Counted from the stretch's first letter, positions 30,602 to 40,363 are shown. The stretch: DNA of 64,000 nt from Bacteroidales bacterium (GCA_014860665.1 JACZJI010000027.1:1-64000), one strand, 5' to 3'. The notes: generated from the sequence alone by a model not told the origin. Program-made: numbers and translations.

Positions 30602-31015
30602 TTGACAAAATTGAGAAAGATCCTTACTACAATGATAATTTTGGCCGGTGGCCTGATTTTCATGAGCTTTGCAGTTGTTCCGGAAAACAATTCAATGAAT
30701 AAGAGCCAGAAGGCTAATCTTGTAATTCCTAATGGAGTTCATTCGGTAATTATGCAGCATTGCTTCATGTGTCATAACATGAAATCCCGTGGTGTAAAAT
30801 CCAAAGAGAAGTTGAACTTTGATTTGCTGACTCACATGGAATTACCCACTATTGTAGCTAAATTACAGAATATTTCTGACGCTGTAAATAATGACAAGAT
30901 GCCTCCAAAAAAGTTTTTGGAACATCATCCTGAGAAGGCTTTGAATGCTTACGACAAAAGCTTGTTGACAAAATGGGCTGTTGCATCTGCTGATTCTTTG
31001 TTGAGAAATAAATAA
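30602..31015 (+). CDS. Small membrane-anchored c-type haem protein
   Basis: N-terminal TM and single CxxCH (HCFMCHNM). Confidence 0.65.
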   Translation: MTKLRKILTTMIILAGGLIFMSFAVVPENNSMNKSQKANLVIPNGVHSVIMQHCFMCHNMKSRGVKSKEKLNFDLLTHMELPTIVAKLQNISDAVNNDKMPPKKFLEHHPEKALNAYDKSLLTKWAVASADSLLRNK

Positions 31016-31026
31016 AAACCCGTAAA

Positions 31027-31509
31027 ATGAAAATCAGGATTAACAAAAAAACTATCATCAAGTTAGTAGGAGTGCTCGTTGCCTTGTTTCTGCTTATTCA
31101 GTTGATTCCGAATAAAAGGCCGGCAGTGACAATGGATAATCCGTCTGACCTGATTCAGAATACTAAAATGCCTCCTCAGGTGGCCCGCATGATACAGACT
31201 TCCTGTTATGATTGCCATTCCATGGAAACTAAATATCCATGGTACGATAAAATGGCTCCTGCTACCTGGCTGGTGTACAGAGATATCAGGGTTGGAAGAA
31301 GAAAACTAAATTTTTCTGATTGGACCAAGCTGAGTACTGCAGAGAAATTGAAAGCATTGAATCACATAGGTGAAGAAGTTGGCAGCGGAGATATGCCGTT
31401 CCTGCCTTATGCTATCATTCATAAAAAAGCAAGGCTCAACAAAGAGCAAAGAAAGATAATTGTTGACTGGACCAAACAGTACAGCAAGGATTTGTTTTAC
31501 GCTAATTAA
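31027..31509 (+). CDS. Haem-binding domain (Haem_bd-type) protein
   Basis: TSCYDCHSMETKYPWYDKMAPATWLVYRDI with CxxCH; 11 nt after the preceding gene. Confidence 0.8.
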   Translation: MKIRINKKTIIKLVGVLVALFLLIQLIPNKRPAVTMDNPSDLIQNTKMPPQVARMIQTSCYDCHSMETKYPWYDKMAPATWLVYRDIRVGRRKLNFSDWTKLSTAEKLKALNHIGEEVGSGDMPFLPYAIIHKKARLNKEQRKIIVDWTKQYSKDLFYAN

Positions 31510-31521
31510 TTTTACCTCAAT

Positions 31522-31550
31522 AAAAAACCGGCCTTTTGGGCCGGTTTTTT
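31522..31550 (+). terminator. Strong terminator after the haem-protein pair
   Basis: AACCGGCC-ttttg-GGCCGGTT + T run. Confidence 0.85.
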
Positions 31551-31578
31551 ATTGATAAGTAGTAAGAGTATAAGCTGA

Positions 31579-32130
31579 TTATATTATATTCACTGCTTCC
31601 ACAATCTGAGTGCCCTGGTTAACGGCTTCTTCGTTTAAGGGTAACAGTCTATGATGTCTTTCCGGAAGTGATTTCTTGATACCTTTTACCACGTTTTCCA
31701 TTTTCACTATAGGTTTTACTTTCAGGTAAGCACCAAGAACAATCATATTGAAAATCTTTGTATTTCCCATTTCGGCAGCTTTCTTAGCTCCTTCAACCTT
31801 GTAAATATTGATGTCTTTACGGGTAGGATGTTTGCTGATACCATTGGGATCATACAGCAAAGTGCCACCGGGTTTTACAGTACTTTCAAATTTATCCATG
31901 GATTGCTGGTTGAGGATAATTGCAGTATCGTATGCACGCAAAATAGGGGAGCTGATTCGCTCATCGCTGACGATTACCGTAACGTTGGCAGTACCACCAC
32001 GCATTTCCGGACCGTAAGAAGGCATCCAGCTGACTTCCTGATTTTGCATGATTCCTGAGTAAGCCAGGATTTTTCCCATAGACAGAACTCCTTGTCCTCC
32101 AAAACCGGCTATGATAATTTCTTCAGTCAT
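31579..32130 (-). CDS. 2-oxoacid:ferredoxin oxidoreductase, gamma subunit
   Basis: EIIIAGFGGQGVLSMGKILAYSG, MPSYGPEMRGGTANVTVIVSD. Confidence 0.93.
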   Translation of the reverse strand: MTEEIIIAGFGGQGVLSMGKILAYSGIMQNQEVSWMPSYGPEMRGGTANVTVIVSDERISSPILRAYDTAIILNQQSMDKFESTVKPGGTLLYDPNGISKHPTRKDINIYKVEGAKKAAEMGNTKIFNMIVLGAYLKVKPIVKMENVVKGIKKSLPERHHRLLPLNEEAVNQGTQIVEAVNII

Positions 32131-32152
32131 TTGTTGTCTTTTTTAGGTTAAC

Positions 32153-32941
32153 CTATTTAATTAATTCGCCATCCACTTTGATATCTCCAATAGGATAGTA
32201 AGGAAACATGTTGTCTACCATCCAGTTGTTGGCATCTACCGGAGTCATTTTCCAGCCTGAATTACAATTGGAAACAATCTCGATAAATGACAAACCGGGA
32301 GCGTTGTCTATCTGGTTCTGGAAAGCTTTCTTAATTGCTTTTTTTGCTTTCCTGACAGCACCCGGATTGTGAACTGACTGTCGGGTTACGTAATATGTAC
32401 CGGGAAGTTGTGCAACAAGTTCGGTAATTTTCAAAGGATTTCCCATAAGAGCAACATCTCTTCCGTAAGGAGAAGTAGAAGTTTTCATCCCTTCCAGCGT
32501 AGTCGGAGCCATCTGTCCGCCTGTCATTCCATAAATTCCGTTATTTACGAAGACAATAACGATTTTCTCACCACGGTTGCAGGCATGAATGGTTTCAGCA
32601 GTTCCAATGGCAGCAAGGTCACCATCACCCTGATAGGTGAAAACCACCTTGTCGGGCCATAATCTTTTGATGGCAGTTGCCAGAGCGGGAGCACGACCGT
32701 GTGCAGCTTCCTGCATATCGATGTCCATGAATTCATAAGCCAAAACGGAACAACCTACCGGTGCAACACCAATGGTATCATTTTCTTTTCCAAGCTCATC
32801 AATTACTTCCATGATAAGTCTGTGTGCCGTTCCGTGACCGCAACCCGGGCAATAGCTGAGTGGTTTTTCAGTCATCAACCGGCTTTTCTGATAAACCAGG
32901 TTCTCAGGTTTAATGATATTTTGAATAGCTATCTCTGACAT
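32153..32941 (-). CDS. 2-oxoacid:ferredoxin oxidoreductase, beta (TPP) subunit
   Basis: YCPGCGHGTAHRLI, GDGDLAAIGTAETIHACNRGEKIVIVFVNNGIYGMTGGQM. Confidence 0.94.
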   Translation of the reverse strand: MSEIAIQNIIKPENLVYQKSRLMTEKPLSYCPGCGHGTAHRLIMEVIDELGKENDTIGVAPVGCSVLAYEFMDIDMQEAAHGRAPALATAIKRLWPDKVVFTYQGDGDLAAIGTAETIHACNRGEKIVIVFVNNGIYGMTGGQMAPTTLEGMKTSTSPYGRDVALMGNPLKITELVAQLPGTYYVTRQSVHNPGAVRKAKKAIKKAFQNQIDNAPGLSFIEIVSNCNSGWKMTPVDANNWMVDNMFPYYPIGDIKVDGELIK

Positions 32942-32944
32942 GGT

Positions 32945-34030
32945 TTATTCTCCTATTAATTTATGTTCGAGAGCGTCCACTACTTCTTCAGGAGAGGGGA
33001 TGATTCCTCCGACACGCCCGAAAAATTCAACTTTAACTTTTCCATTAACGGCCAGTTTAACGTCTTCGACCATCTGACCCGCACTCATTTCTACAGAAAG
33101 GAATCCTTTTACTCCCTGTTTAACCAGTTCCTGGATTTTCTTTGTAGGGTAAGGCCACAACGTGATGGGTCTGAGTAAACCGACTTTGATTCCTTTTGCA
33201 CGAAGCAACTGGAGCGCTTTTTGAGAAATACGTGCGCTGGAGCCATAAGCTACAATTACATAATCAGCGTCTTCACAGTTAAATTCCTCAAAACGTACTT
33301 CATTTTCATCAATTGTATGATATTTTTCCTGTAGGTGATGATTATGTCTTTCAAGTCTTGCAGGATCCAGATCCAGAGAGGTCATAATTCTGCGTTGGCC
33401 GCCTTTGGGTTTTCCATTGGTTGCCCATGGATATAGGTCTTTGACCTGTTTATCCGTAAGACGTGGAATGGGTTCGAAGAGTTCTACCTTTTCCATCATC
33501 TGTCCGATGGCACCATCAGATTGAATCATTACAGGGTTTCTGTATTTGAAAGCAAGATCAAAAGCTATCGGAACGAAATCTGACATTTCCTGAACTGATG
33601 AGGGGGCCAAAACGATTAAACGATAATCTCCGTGACCACCACCTTTTGTTGATTGGAAATAATCAGATTGTGATGGCTGAATGTCACCCAATCCCGGACC
33701 ACCGCGCACTACGTTTACAACAACTACTGGAATTTCTGCTCCCGCTATGTAGGAAAGACCCTCTTGCATCAGGCTGATTCCCGGACTTGAGGATGAGGTA
33801 CATACTTTTTTGCCGGTTGCTCCACCTCCGTAAAGCATATTGATGGAGGCAACTTCACTTTCTGCCTGGAGCACAACCATGCCTGTACTTTCATGTGGTT
33901 TGGCAGCGGTTAAATATTCTATAACTTCCGACTGAGGGGTAATAGGATAACCAAAATAACCGTCAGCACCGGCCCTGATCATGGCTTCTGCTAACGCTTC
34001 ATTACCCTTCATTAATCTTAGTTCACCCAT
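32945..34030 (-). CDS. 2-oxoacid:ferredoxin oxidoreductase, alpha subunit (KorA/VorB type)
   Basis: MKGNEALAEAMIRAGADGYFGYPITPQSEV, CTSSSSPGISLMQEGLSYIAGAEIPVVVVNVVRGGPGLG. Confidence 0.94.
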   Translation of the reverse strand: MGELRLMKGNEALAEAMIRAGADGYFGYPITPQSEVIEYLTAAKPHESTGMVVLQAESEVASINMLYGGGATGKKVCTSSSSPGISLMQEGLSYIAGAEIPVVVVNVVRGGPGLGDIQPSQSDYFQSTKGGGHGDYRLIVLAPSSVQEMSDFVPIAFDLAFKYRNPVMIQSDGAIGQMMEKVELFEPIPRLTDKQVKDLYPWATNGKPKGGQRRIMTSLDLDPARLERHNHHLQEKYHTIDENEVRFEEFNCEDADYVIVAYGSSARISQKALQLLRAKGIKVGLLRPITLWPYPTKKIQELVKQGVKGFLSVEMSAGQMVEDVKLAVNGKVKVEFFGRVGGIIPSPEEVVDALEHKLIGE

Positions 34031-34050
34031 ATTTTTTAATGTTTTTATAA

Positions 34051-34278
34051 TTAATTGACTTTAACCCTGTAAACAGTTATTACTCCGTCAGGGCAAACAA
34101 CGGCGCAGTTGGTACATCCGGTACATTCATCAGGGTTTTCCATGTAAGCGTAGTGATACCCTTTGCCGTTAACTTCTTTTGCCAAAGCAATGACATCGGT
34201 GGGACAGGCTGGAATACATACTTCGCAGCCTTTGCACTTCTCGATATCTACCACAATGGCACCTTTCAGATTAGCCAT
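34051..34278 (-). CDS. 2x[4Fe-4S] ferredoxin subunit of the 2-oxoacid oxidoreductase
   Basis: CKGCEVCIPACP and CTGCTNCAVVCP. Confidence 0.94.
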   Translation of the reverse strand: MANLKGAIVVDIEKCKGCEVCIPACPTDVIALAKEVNGKGYHYAYMENPDECTGCTNCAVVCPDGVITVYRVKVN

Positions 34279-34399
34279 ACACTTAAATTTATATCGTTTG
34301 CATTAATTTGCCACGAAATTACAATTAATGCATCAATTTTTGGGTAGGTGATTTACGGATTTTGGGAAGGAGAGCCTATTTATAATAAATATAAATATT

Positions 34400-34442
34400 A
34401 CAACCGCTTAATTTACAAATAATTGTAATATTAAGCGGTTGT
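34400..34442. terminator. Long imperfect hairpin between the kor promoter region and the TolC 3' end
   Basis: ACAACCGCTTAAT-TTACAA-ATAA-TTGTAAT-ATTAAGCGGTTGT; ~20-bp arm with one bulge; A/T-rich flanks rather than a clean T-run. Confidence 0.5.
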
Positions 34443-34479
34443 GACGGGATATAATATCGGTATACTGATCGGGTTAACC

Positions 34480-35811
34480 CTACCAGATTTTTTGTCCTTC
34501 TGCCTGCAGCAGTTTATAGTGGTTAATAGTAAGCTGGAATAACTGATAAGAGTACTTTAATTCTGCCTGTGCAAGTGCGGTTTCGGTATCCAGCAAAGTT
34601 GTATTGGTAATAGAACCGCTTTCGTATAATCCTTTTGCCTGATTGATGGCAGCTTTAGCCTGAGTGATTTCTTCTCTGGCTGTTTTCAGCTGCACCTGAC
34701 TGTTACTGTAGTCAAGAAGCGCTCTCTCAACTTCAGTGCGGATATTATGTTCAAGAGCAGTACCATGGTCCACCGTAGACTGGATCTGCCAGTCGGCTGT
34801 TGTCAGCTTCGATTTCTTTAAGAATCCGTCAAAAACCGGAATGCTGGCATTCAATCCCAATACGTAATTTCCTCGCATACGATAAAGATGACCGATGTAT
34901 CCGTTTTTAAAACCAAAAGAACTGTTGAAACTCAATACCGGCATATTTGATTTTTCAATCACTGCTTTATTTAAAGTAGCTGTACGCATATACAGCTTGT
35001 TCAACTTCAGTTCTTCCCTTTGCGCATAAGCATTATTTATGAGTGAATCCAGAGAGTAGCTTGTTGATGGTTTCTCCAGATTACCATCAATATTAAATTC
35101 TTTGTCTTTGGGAAAGTTCATCAGTGAAGCCAGCAGCACACCTGCCTTTTTCTTCTGGTTGATAATATCCACCTTCTCATTTTTCAATGCAGTAAGTCTT
35201 ACACTGGTATTCAAGGTATCCAAAGCTATTGCAGAACCTGTTTCCACTAATTTTTTTGCAACTGTGAGGTGTTCCTCCAGATCGCTGATTTGCTGATTCA
35301 TTACATCAATACTTCTTTTGAGATAAAGTATTGAAAAATAAACCTCTGAAGTCTGGTAAGCGAGCTGGTTGCGAATCAGATTAATTTTTTCAGCTTCTGT
35401 TACTTCGTTGGATTGCAATAATTTCAAAGTTTCTTTTCTCTGGTTGAAATCATATATCAGGTAACTTACACCGAGATACTCGTTGAAATTATGAACAGGG
35501 GCCATGTCAAATGAACCTAACCCCGGCATGCTGATAACAGGAGAAGGCTTGACAAAATCATAATTCAGGCTGACTGCTGCATGAGGCAAAAAAGAACTGT
35601 TCATTTCGTCTGCTTTTGCCTTTGCAATGGCAACCTGATCCTGAGCTTCTTTAATGAGCGGTTCATTATTGACAGCATAATGAATAGCTTGGGAAAGCGT
35701 CAATTTCATGGGCTCCTGTGTTTGTGCCACTAAAGGATTCGATAGAGCCATGAATGCTATCGTAGCTAATCCAAAAACTGAAATTTTGATGATTTTATGA
35801 ATATATTTCAT
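34480..35811 (-). CDS. TolC family outer-membrane efflux protein
   Basis: MKLTLSQAIHYAVNNEPLIKEAQDQVAIAKAKADEM; ARAL-type repeats; operon with EmrAB. Confidence 0.92.
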   Translation of the reverse strand: MKYIHKIIKISVFGLATIAFMALSNPLVAQTQEPMKLTLSQAIHYAVNNEPLIKEAQDQVAIAKAKADEMNSSFLPHAAVSLNYDFVKPSPVISMPGLGSFDMAPVHNFNEYLGVSYLIYDFNQRKETLKLLQSNEVTEAEKINLIRNQLAYQTSEVYFSILYLKRSIDVMNQQISDLEEHLTVAKKLVETGSAIALDTLNTSVRLTALKNEKVDIINQKKKAGVLLASLMNFPKDKEFNIDGNLEKPSTSYSLDSLINNAYAQREELKLNKLYMRTATLNKAVIEKSNMPVLSFNSSFGFKNGYIGHLYRMRGNYVLGLNASIPVFDGFLKKSKLTTADWQIQSTVDHGTALEHNIRTEVERALLDYSNSQVQLKTAREEITQAKAAINQAKGLYESGSITNTTLLDTETALAQAELKYSYQLFQLTINHYKLLQAEGQKIW

Positions 35812-37385
35812 CGATTTAAATGTTTTTTACTCGTTCTTAATAATAACATAGGTAACAGTAAGCTAAAAGTCAGTACGGTTCCTATAAGAAAGTCATCATT
35901 GATTCCCTGAACAAAAGCTTGTCCTGTCAGGTTTTTAAGGAGCATTGTTTTCGCATGCATCATTGCCTCAGAATTGTTACTTCCAATTGCATGTGCTGCA
36001 AAAGTTTTAAGATGACTTATGACCTGGTCGAAAAGAGGAGATCCCTGATGAAGCTGCTCCCCGTATATCTGAGTATGGAATTTAACACGCTGTGTAAGCG
36101 CTGTACCTAATGCAGCAATACCAAAACTACCTCCAACCTGTCTGATAGTATTAAAAAGTCCAGATGCCTGTGCCATTTGTGGTCTGGGAATATCGTACAG
36201 TGCAATTGTCGAAATTGGCGTAAAGACAAATCCTATTCCCAGACCTCTTAAATAAAGAGGTAACATTATCTGAGCATGGGTCGTTTGTAATGAGAAAAAG
36301 CTGAAAAGGTACATGGAGATCCCCAAAATCACCCCACCGAAAAGCAGGGGCAGCTTCGGGTTAAACCGGTCTGTCAGCTGACCCGAGATCGGCGCTACAA
36401 TGGCTTGCAAAACACCCACAGGGAAAAATACGAGTCCTGCCTGTAAGGCAGTGTACCCCAATGAATTCTGCAGATATATCGGCAAAAGAAAAGCATTTCC
36501 GAAAAAGGCCACCCCGAAAATAAACATGATCAGCGTGGACATTCCGAAATTATAATTCTTAAGCAACCGCAGATTCAGGATTGGGTGTTTTATTCTCAAC
36601 TCTATGATTACGAATAAAACCATACTTACTGCCGCGATAAAAAAGTTGGCCATGATAAAATTGGAGGTCCATCCACCCGTATTCCATCCGGAATTTCCGG
36701 TAGAAAAGGCCAGGAGCAAAGCGCCCAGACCTATGGTCATGGTAACGAATCCACCGATATCAAACTTCTCTTTGAGATGACTTTTGTATTCATCCTGGAT
36801 AATGATCACGGCGATAATAGCCATAATTCCGACTGGTATATTAATGTCGAAAATGGCATGCCAGGAATAGTTATCTACAAGGTAACCACCAAACAGAGGT
36901 CCCAGGGAAACTGATGCAGCAGCTGCAATTCCCCAAAAACCTAACGCAACCCCACGCTGTTTTGGGGGAAACGTTCGTGTGACAATGGCCATCCCCACCG
37001 GCATCAGGAATCCTGCGCCTGCACCCTGGAGTATCCTGAATGCAATGAGAAGGTTTTCGTTTCCTGAAAGACTGCAGGCAAATGATCCAATTGTGAACAG
37101 GCCGAGTCCCATGATATAAGTGAGTTTGTAGCCAAAACGGTCCGCAATCCAGCCAGAAGATGGTAAAACAACCGCAAAAGCTAACATGTATGCGGTCATG
37201 ACCCATTCAATCTGGTCGACACTTACACCGAAGACTGCCATCATTTTTGGGAATGCTACGCTGACAATTGTAGAGTCAAGCACAGCCATAAAAGTCCCAA
37301 CCATGACGCTCACCAGCACCAGCCATTTATTAGCAGAACCTTCTTGCTGATCCCAACCTAAACTGAGATTTTGCTGTTGGGCCAT
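35808..37385 (-). CDS. DHA2 family MFS efflux permease (EmrB-like)
   Basis: LVLVSVMVGTFMAVLDSTIVSVAFPKMMAVFGVS; 14-TM architecture. Confidence 0.93.
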   Translation of the reverse strand: MAQQQNLSLGWDQQEGSANKWLVLVSVMVGTFMAVLDSTIVSVAFPKMMAVFGVSVDQIEWVMTAYMLAFAVVLPSSGWIADRFGYKLTYIMGLGLFTIGSFACSLSGNENLLIAFRILQGAGAGFLMPVGMAIVTRTFPPKQRGVALGFWGIAAAASVSLGPLFGGYLVDNYSWHAIFDINIPVGIMAIIAVIIIQDEYKSHLKEKFDIGGFVTMTIGLGALLLAFSTGNSGWNTGGWTSNFIMANFFIAAVSMVLFVIIELRIKHPILNLRLLKNYNFGMSTLIMFIFGVAFFGNAFLLPIYLQNSLGYTALQAGLVFFPVGVLQAIVAPISGQLTDRFNPKLPLLFGGVILGISMYLFSFFSLQTTHAQIMLPLYLRGLGIGFVFTPISTIALYDIPRPQMAQASGLFNTIRQVGGSFGIAALGTALTQRVKFHTQIYGEQLHQGSPLFDQVISHLKTFAAHAIGSNNSEAMMHAKTMLLKNLTGQAFVQGINDDFLIGTVLTFSLLLPMLLLRTSKKHLNR

Positions 37386-37386
37386 A

Positions 37387-38349
37387 TTACTTTGTCTTTG
37401 ATTTTATTTTTACTTTGAGTTCTACAGACATACCTGGCAATAGTGTCACTTTACCACTGGGTTCCCCACCTGTTTTAAAGATGGTCAGTTTTAACGGAAT
37501 TCTCTGAGAAACTTTTGTGAAGTTTCCGGAAGCATTGTCCGGTGGAATCAATGAGAATTGAGAAGCTGTACTGTTTCCGAACTGGTAAAATACACCTTTG
37601 AAGGTTGCATTCGGGAATGCATCAACTGTGATTTCAGCTGTGTCTCCGATATAGATTTTATGTAATTCGTTTTCAGGCAACATAGCGGTAACCCATATTT
37701 TCTGAGTGCCGAAAACAGTGAAAATTCCTTGTCCCGGATTGACTACATCTCCTGCCAGAACCCATCTTTTAGCGGCAACACCATCCATGGGGGCATAGAT
37801 GCTGGTGTGCGATAGAGATGTTTTCAAAGTATGCAAATTCGAATGAATGACTGGCACTTTTGCTTCAGCAAGCATGAGCTCAACTTTTGCACTTTGATAC
37901 CCTTTTTCCAGATTCTGATACTTTTCTTTAGGAATAAGTCTGGCTTTATATTGTTGTTCCGCACGGTCAAAGTTGATCTTTGCCTGCTCAAGTCTTACCT
38001 GAGCCAACTGAATTCCTAACTGGGCTTCCTTCAGACTAACCATTGCCTGTCGGATTCTTGCTGCATAGTCGGAAGAATCTAACTGTGCCAGCAACTCACC
38101 TTTTTTTACATGGTCACCTTCGTGGATATATAATTTAACAATTCTGCCCGGTATTTGTGAGCTGATCGTTACCTGATATGCATCAACATAAGCATCGTCG
38201 GTTGTAACAAATTCTGAGTGCTTGATAAACCACCACGCACCATAGCCAACTATTGCTCCTATCAACAAAACACCAATTATCAAACTTCTGATTTTTCCTT
38301 TCCTCTGTTTTGGAGAATCTTTAACAATCTCTTGGTTTTCGTTTTTCAT
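37387..38349 (-). CDS. HlyD family membrane fusion protein (EmrA-like)
   Basis: TDDAYVDAYQVTISSQIPGRIVKLYIHEGDHVKKGELLAQLDSSDY. Confidence 0.93.
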   Translation of the reverse strand: MKNENQEIVKDSPKQRKGKIRSLIIGVLLIGAIVGYGAWWFIKHSEFVTTDDAYVDAYQVTISSQIPGRIVKLYIHEGDHVKKGELLAQLDSSDYAARIRQAMVSLKEAQLGIQLAQVRLEQAKINFDRAEQQYKARLIPKEKYQNLEKGYQSAKVELMLAEAKVPVIHSNLHTLKTSLSHTSIYAPMDGVAAKRWVLAGDVVNPGQGIFTVFGTQKIWVTAMLPENELHKIYIGDTAEITVDAFPNATFKGVFYQFGNSTASQFSLIPPDNASGNFTKVSQRIPLKLTIFKTGGEPSGKVTLLPGMSVELKVKIKSKTK

Positions 38350-38438
38350 AAATATTTATTTAAAATTTTATAATTGCTTTCTTATTGTGTCGTCAGATTA
38401 GATAGAGGAATGAGACCCGGGAATATTTTAAATGAGTG

Positions 38439-38879
38439 TTATCCCTTGTCGCAGACCTCTATATTTTTAAGGACTTTTTCTAATGTGCTTATTAACTGGG
38501 CTTGCTCTTCTTTGCTTACATTGTTAATCATCAGTAAGTTAATGTCTTTAAGAATAGCCTCTAACTGTGGTGACAAGGTCTTGGCTTTTTTTGTCGCAAA
38601 AAGCTGATGCTCGCGCAGATCCTTCGGATTGACTGATTTTCTCAAATATCCAAGACGCATCAGCCTTTTGACATTTTTACTGACTGTTGCTTTGTCCAGA
38701 TGAAAATTCTGAGCAGCCTGTTCCTGGGAAATACCGTCATGGTGATGAATGTACCACAAAAGGAAAATCTGACCCACGTCGATATCATAATCTTTAAGTT
38801 TATACTTAACAATTTGAAGTGCTTTCCGGTGTATCGCCGATATTAACTTCCCGTAAATAAGCTCATTATCATACTCCAT
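38439..38879 (-). CDS. MarR family transcriptional regulator
   Basis: DGISQEQAAQNFHLDKATVSKNVKRLMRLGYLRKSVNPKDLREHQLFATKKAK winged helix. Confidence 0.92.
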   Translation of the reverse strand: MEYDNELIYGKLISAIHRKALQIVKYKLKDYDIDVGQIFLLWYIHHHDGISQEQAAQNFHLDKATVSKNVKRLMRLGYLRKSVNPKDLREHQLFATKKAKTLSPQLEAILKDINLLMINNVSKEEQAQLISTLEKVLKNIEVCDKG

Positions 38880-38887
38880 TATAAAAA

Positions 38888-38905
38888 TAGTTTACTCCAC
38901 AACTA
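38888..38905. promoter_or_regulatory. Candidate MarR operator O1: TAGTTTACTCCACAACTA
   Basis: 18-bp imperfect palindrome (TAGTT...AACTA) just upstream of the marR ATG; second copy 39 bp away. Confidence 0.6.
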
Positions 38906-38926
38906 AAGTGCAAAATAAAATAATAT

Positions 38927-38944
38927 TAGTTTACCATGCAACTA
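38927..38944. promoter_or_regulatory. Candidate MarR operator O2: TAGTTTACCATGCAACTA
   Basis: Shares TAGTTTAC....CAACTA-type layout with O1. Confidence 0.6.
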
Positions 38945-39280
38945 TCTCTATAAATAAATATTTAGTTTTTAAGATATTTTAAAATATGAAGGAATCTGAG
39001 ATTAAAATTATCTGAAATACAATATTGTACGTAATATAAGACAAGCTGAATCTTTGTAAAAAGTTGATCACGACAGAAGGGGATACCAGTGAAAGACAAA
39101 TCGTGGCAGAAATTTTGATGAGGAATTTTAACCCATACTATCTTATTGATATTGTAATAGATTCCCGCATCGGCGATCAATGCAATGACAAAGAATCCAA
39201 ATTCCGTCCTTGAAAAATAAATTCCTTAAGCAGGAATTTAAGAGCTAAGGCTAAGCCGGATTCGGGGAGGCTAATTTTTA

Positions 39281-39288
39281 TATTTTTG
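39281..39288 (+). promoter_or_regulatory. -7 element TATTTTTG upstream of the CAT-like gene
   Basis: TAnnTTTG match, 22 bp before ATG. Confidence 0.45.
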
Positions 39289-39310
39289 AACACTAATCAT
39301 TCGCCGAACC

Positions 39311-39937
39311 ATGAGCAAAACACTTATCAATCTGGAAGAATGGAACAGAAAAGACCATTTCAGATTCTTTTCACAGTTTGAGGAGCCTTTTTTCGGGGTA
39401 ACAGTTAATGTAGATTGTACCAGAGCCTATCAAAAAGCAAAAGAAAATAACCGGTCGTTTTTTCTGTATTATCTGTACCGGGCACTGAAGGCTGCTAATG
39501 AGATCGAGAATTTCCGATACAGAGTTATTGATAAGGAAGTTTATCTCTATGATGTAATTCATGCTTCGCCTACCATTGATCGCCCGGATGGAACCTTTGG
39601 CTTTGCTTACATGGATTATACAGAGGACGAAGTATTATTTTACGAGAAGTCCCGCAAGGTGGTGGAGGAAGTAAAAACTTCAAAAGGATTAGTCCCCGCC
39701 ATTTCAGGTGAAAATGTAATCCATTTTTCGGCTGTGCCATGGCTGGATTTTACCTCTTTATCCCATGCCCGGAGTTTTACCTTTCCGGACAGTTGTCCAA
39801 AAATATCATTTGGTAAAGCGGTCGAAGAAAACGGTAGAAAGAGAATGTCTGTATCAATCCATGTGCATCACGGACTGGTGGATGGTTATCATGTCGGACT
39901 TTTTGTGCAGCGATTCCAGGAACTGCTGGATTCATAA
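39311..39937 (+). CDS. Chloramphenicol acetyltransferase-like (CatA family) acyltransferase
   Basis: HVHHGLVDGYHVGLFVQRFQELL (HHxxxDG) and NEIENFRYRVIDKEVYLYDVIHASPT. Confidence 0.88.
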   Translation: MSKTLINLEEWNRKDHFRFFSQFEEPFFGVTVNVDCTRAYQKAKENNRSFFLYYLYRALKAANEIENFRYRVIDKEVYLYDVIHASPTIDRPDGTFGFAYMDYTEDEVLFYEKSRKVVEEVKTSKGLVPAISGENVIHFSAVPWLDFTSLSHARSFTFPDSCPKISFGKAVEENGRKRMSVSIHVHHGLVDGYHVGLFVQRFQELLDS

Positions 39938-40069
39938 AGATTGCCCGTTTATAATTCGCACCAATGAAAGTGTACTAAATCTTAAAAACTTTCATCCCTG
40001 TATTACGACTTTCACGACTCACTGGCAGGAGGACCCTGATTATGCCATAGTAATTCCGGTTTAGGTCTG

Positions 40070-40220
40070 GGACAAGTCCGACATGAGTCCGTTATTAAGA
40101 TTAATAAAAAACGAATTTAAGTCATAGGTTAAACGAAGTTCATTCGGTTTTTCCCGAATAAAATACGAGTAAACTACGAATGAACTTCGAAGGAACCCCG
40201 GTATTATGTCGGAGTTGACC
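40070..40220. repeat. Nested inverted repeats in a ~490-bp non-coding region
   Basis: Inner arms CGAAGTTCATTCG (40134-40146) / CGAATGAACTTCG (40177-40189), perfect 13 bp. Outer arms GGACAAGTCCGACAT (40070-40084) / ATGTCGGAGTTGACC (40206-40220), 13/15. Confidence 0.7.
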
Positions 40221-40363
40221 CGGTATTGAATCGTAGAAAGGTCCTTATTGAAGTAAAGTTTTTTTCTTGTCATCCAAGGATCAAGTTATAAACTTTATTT
40301 ATTTCTGATCACATGTTTTAAACGGTGAGAGGGGGGATGGTTAAATTTGGAATATTCTCTGTC

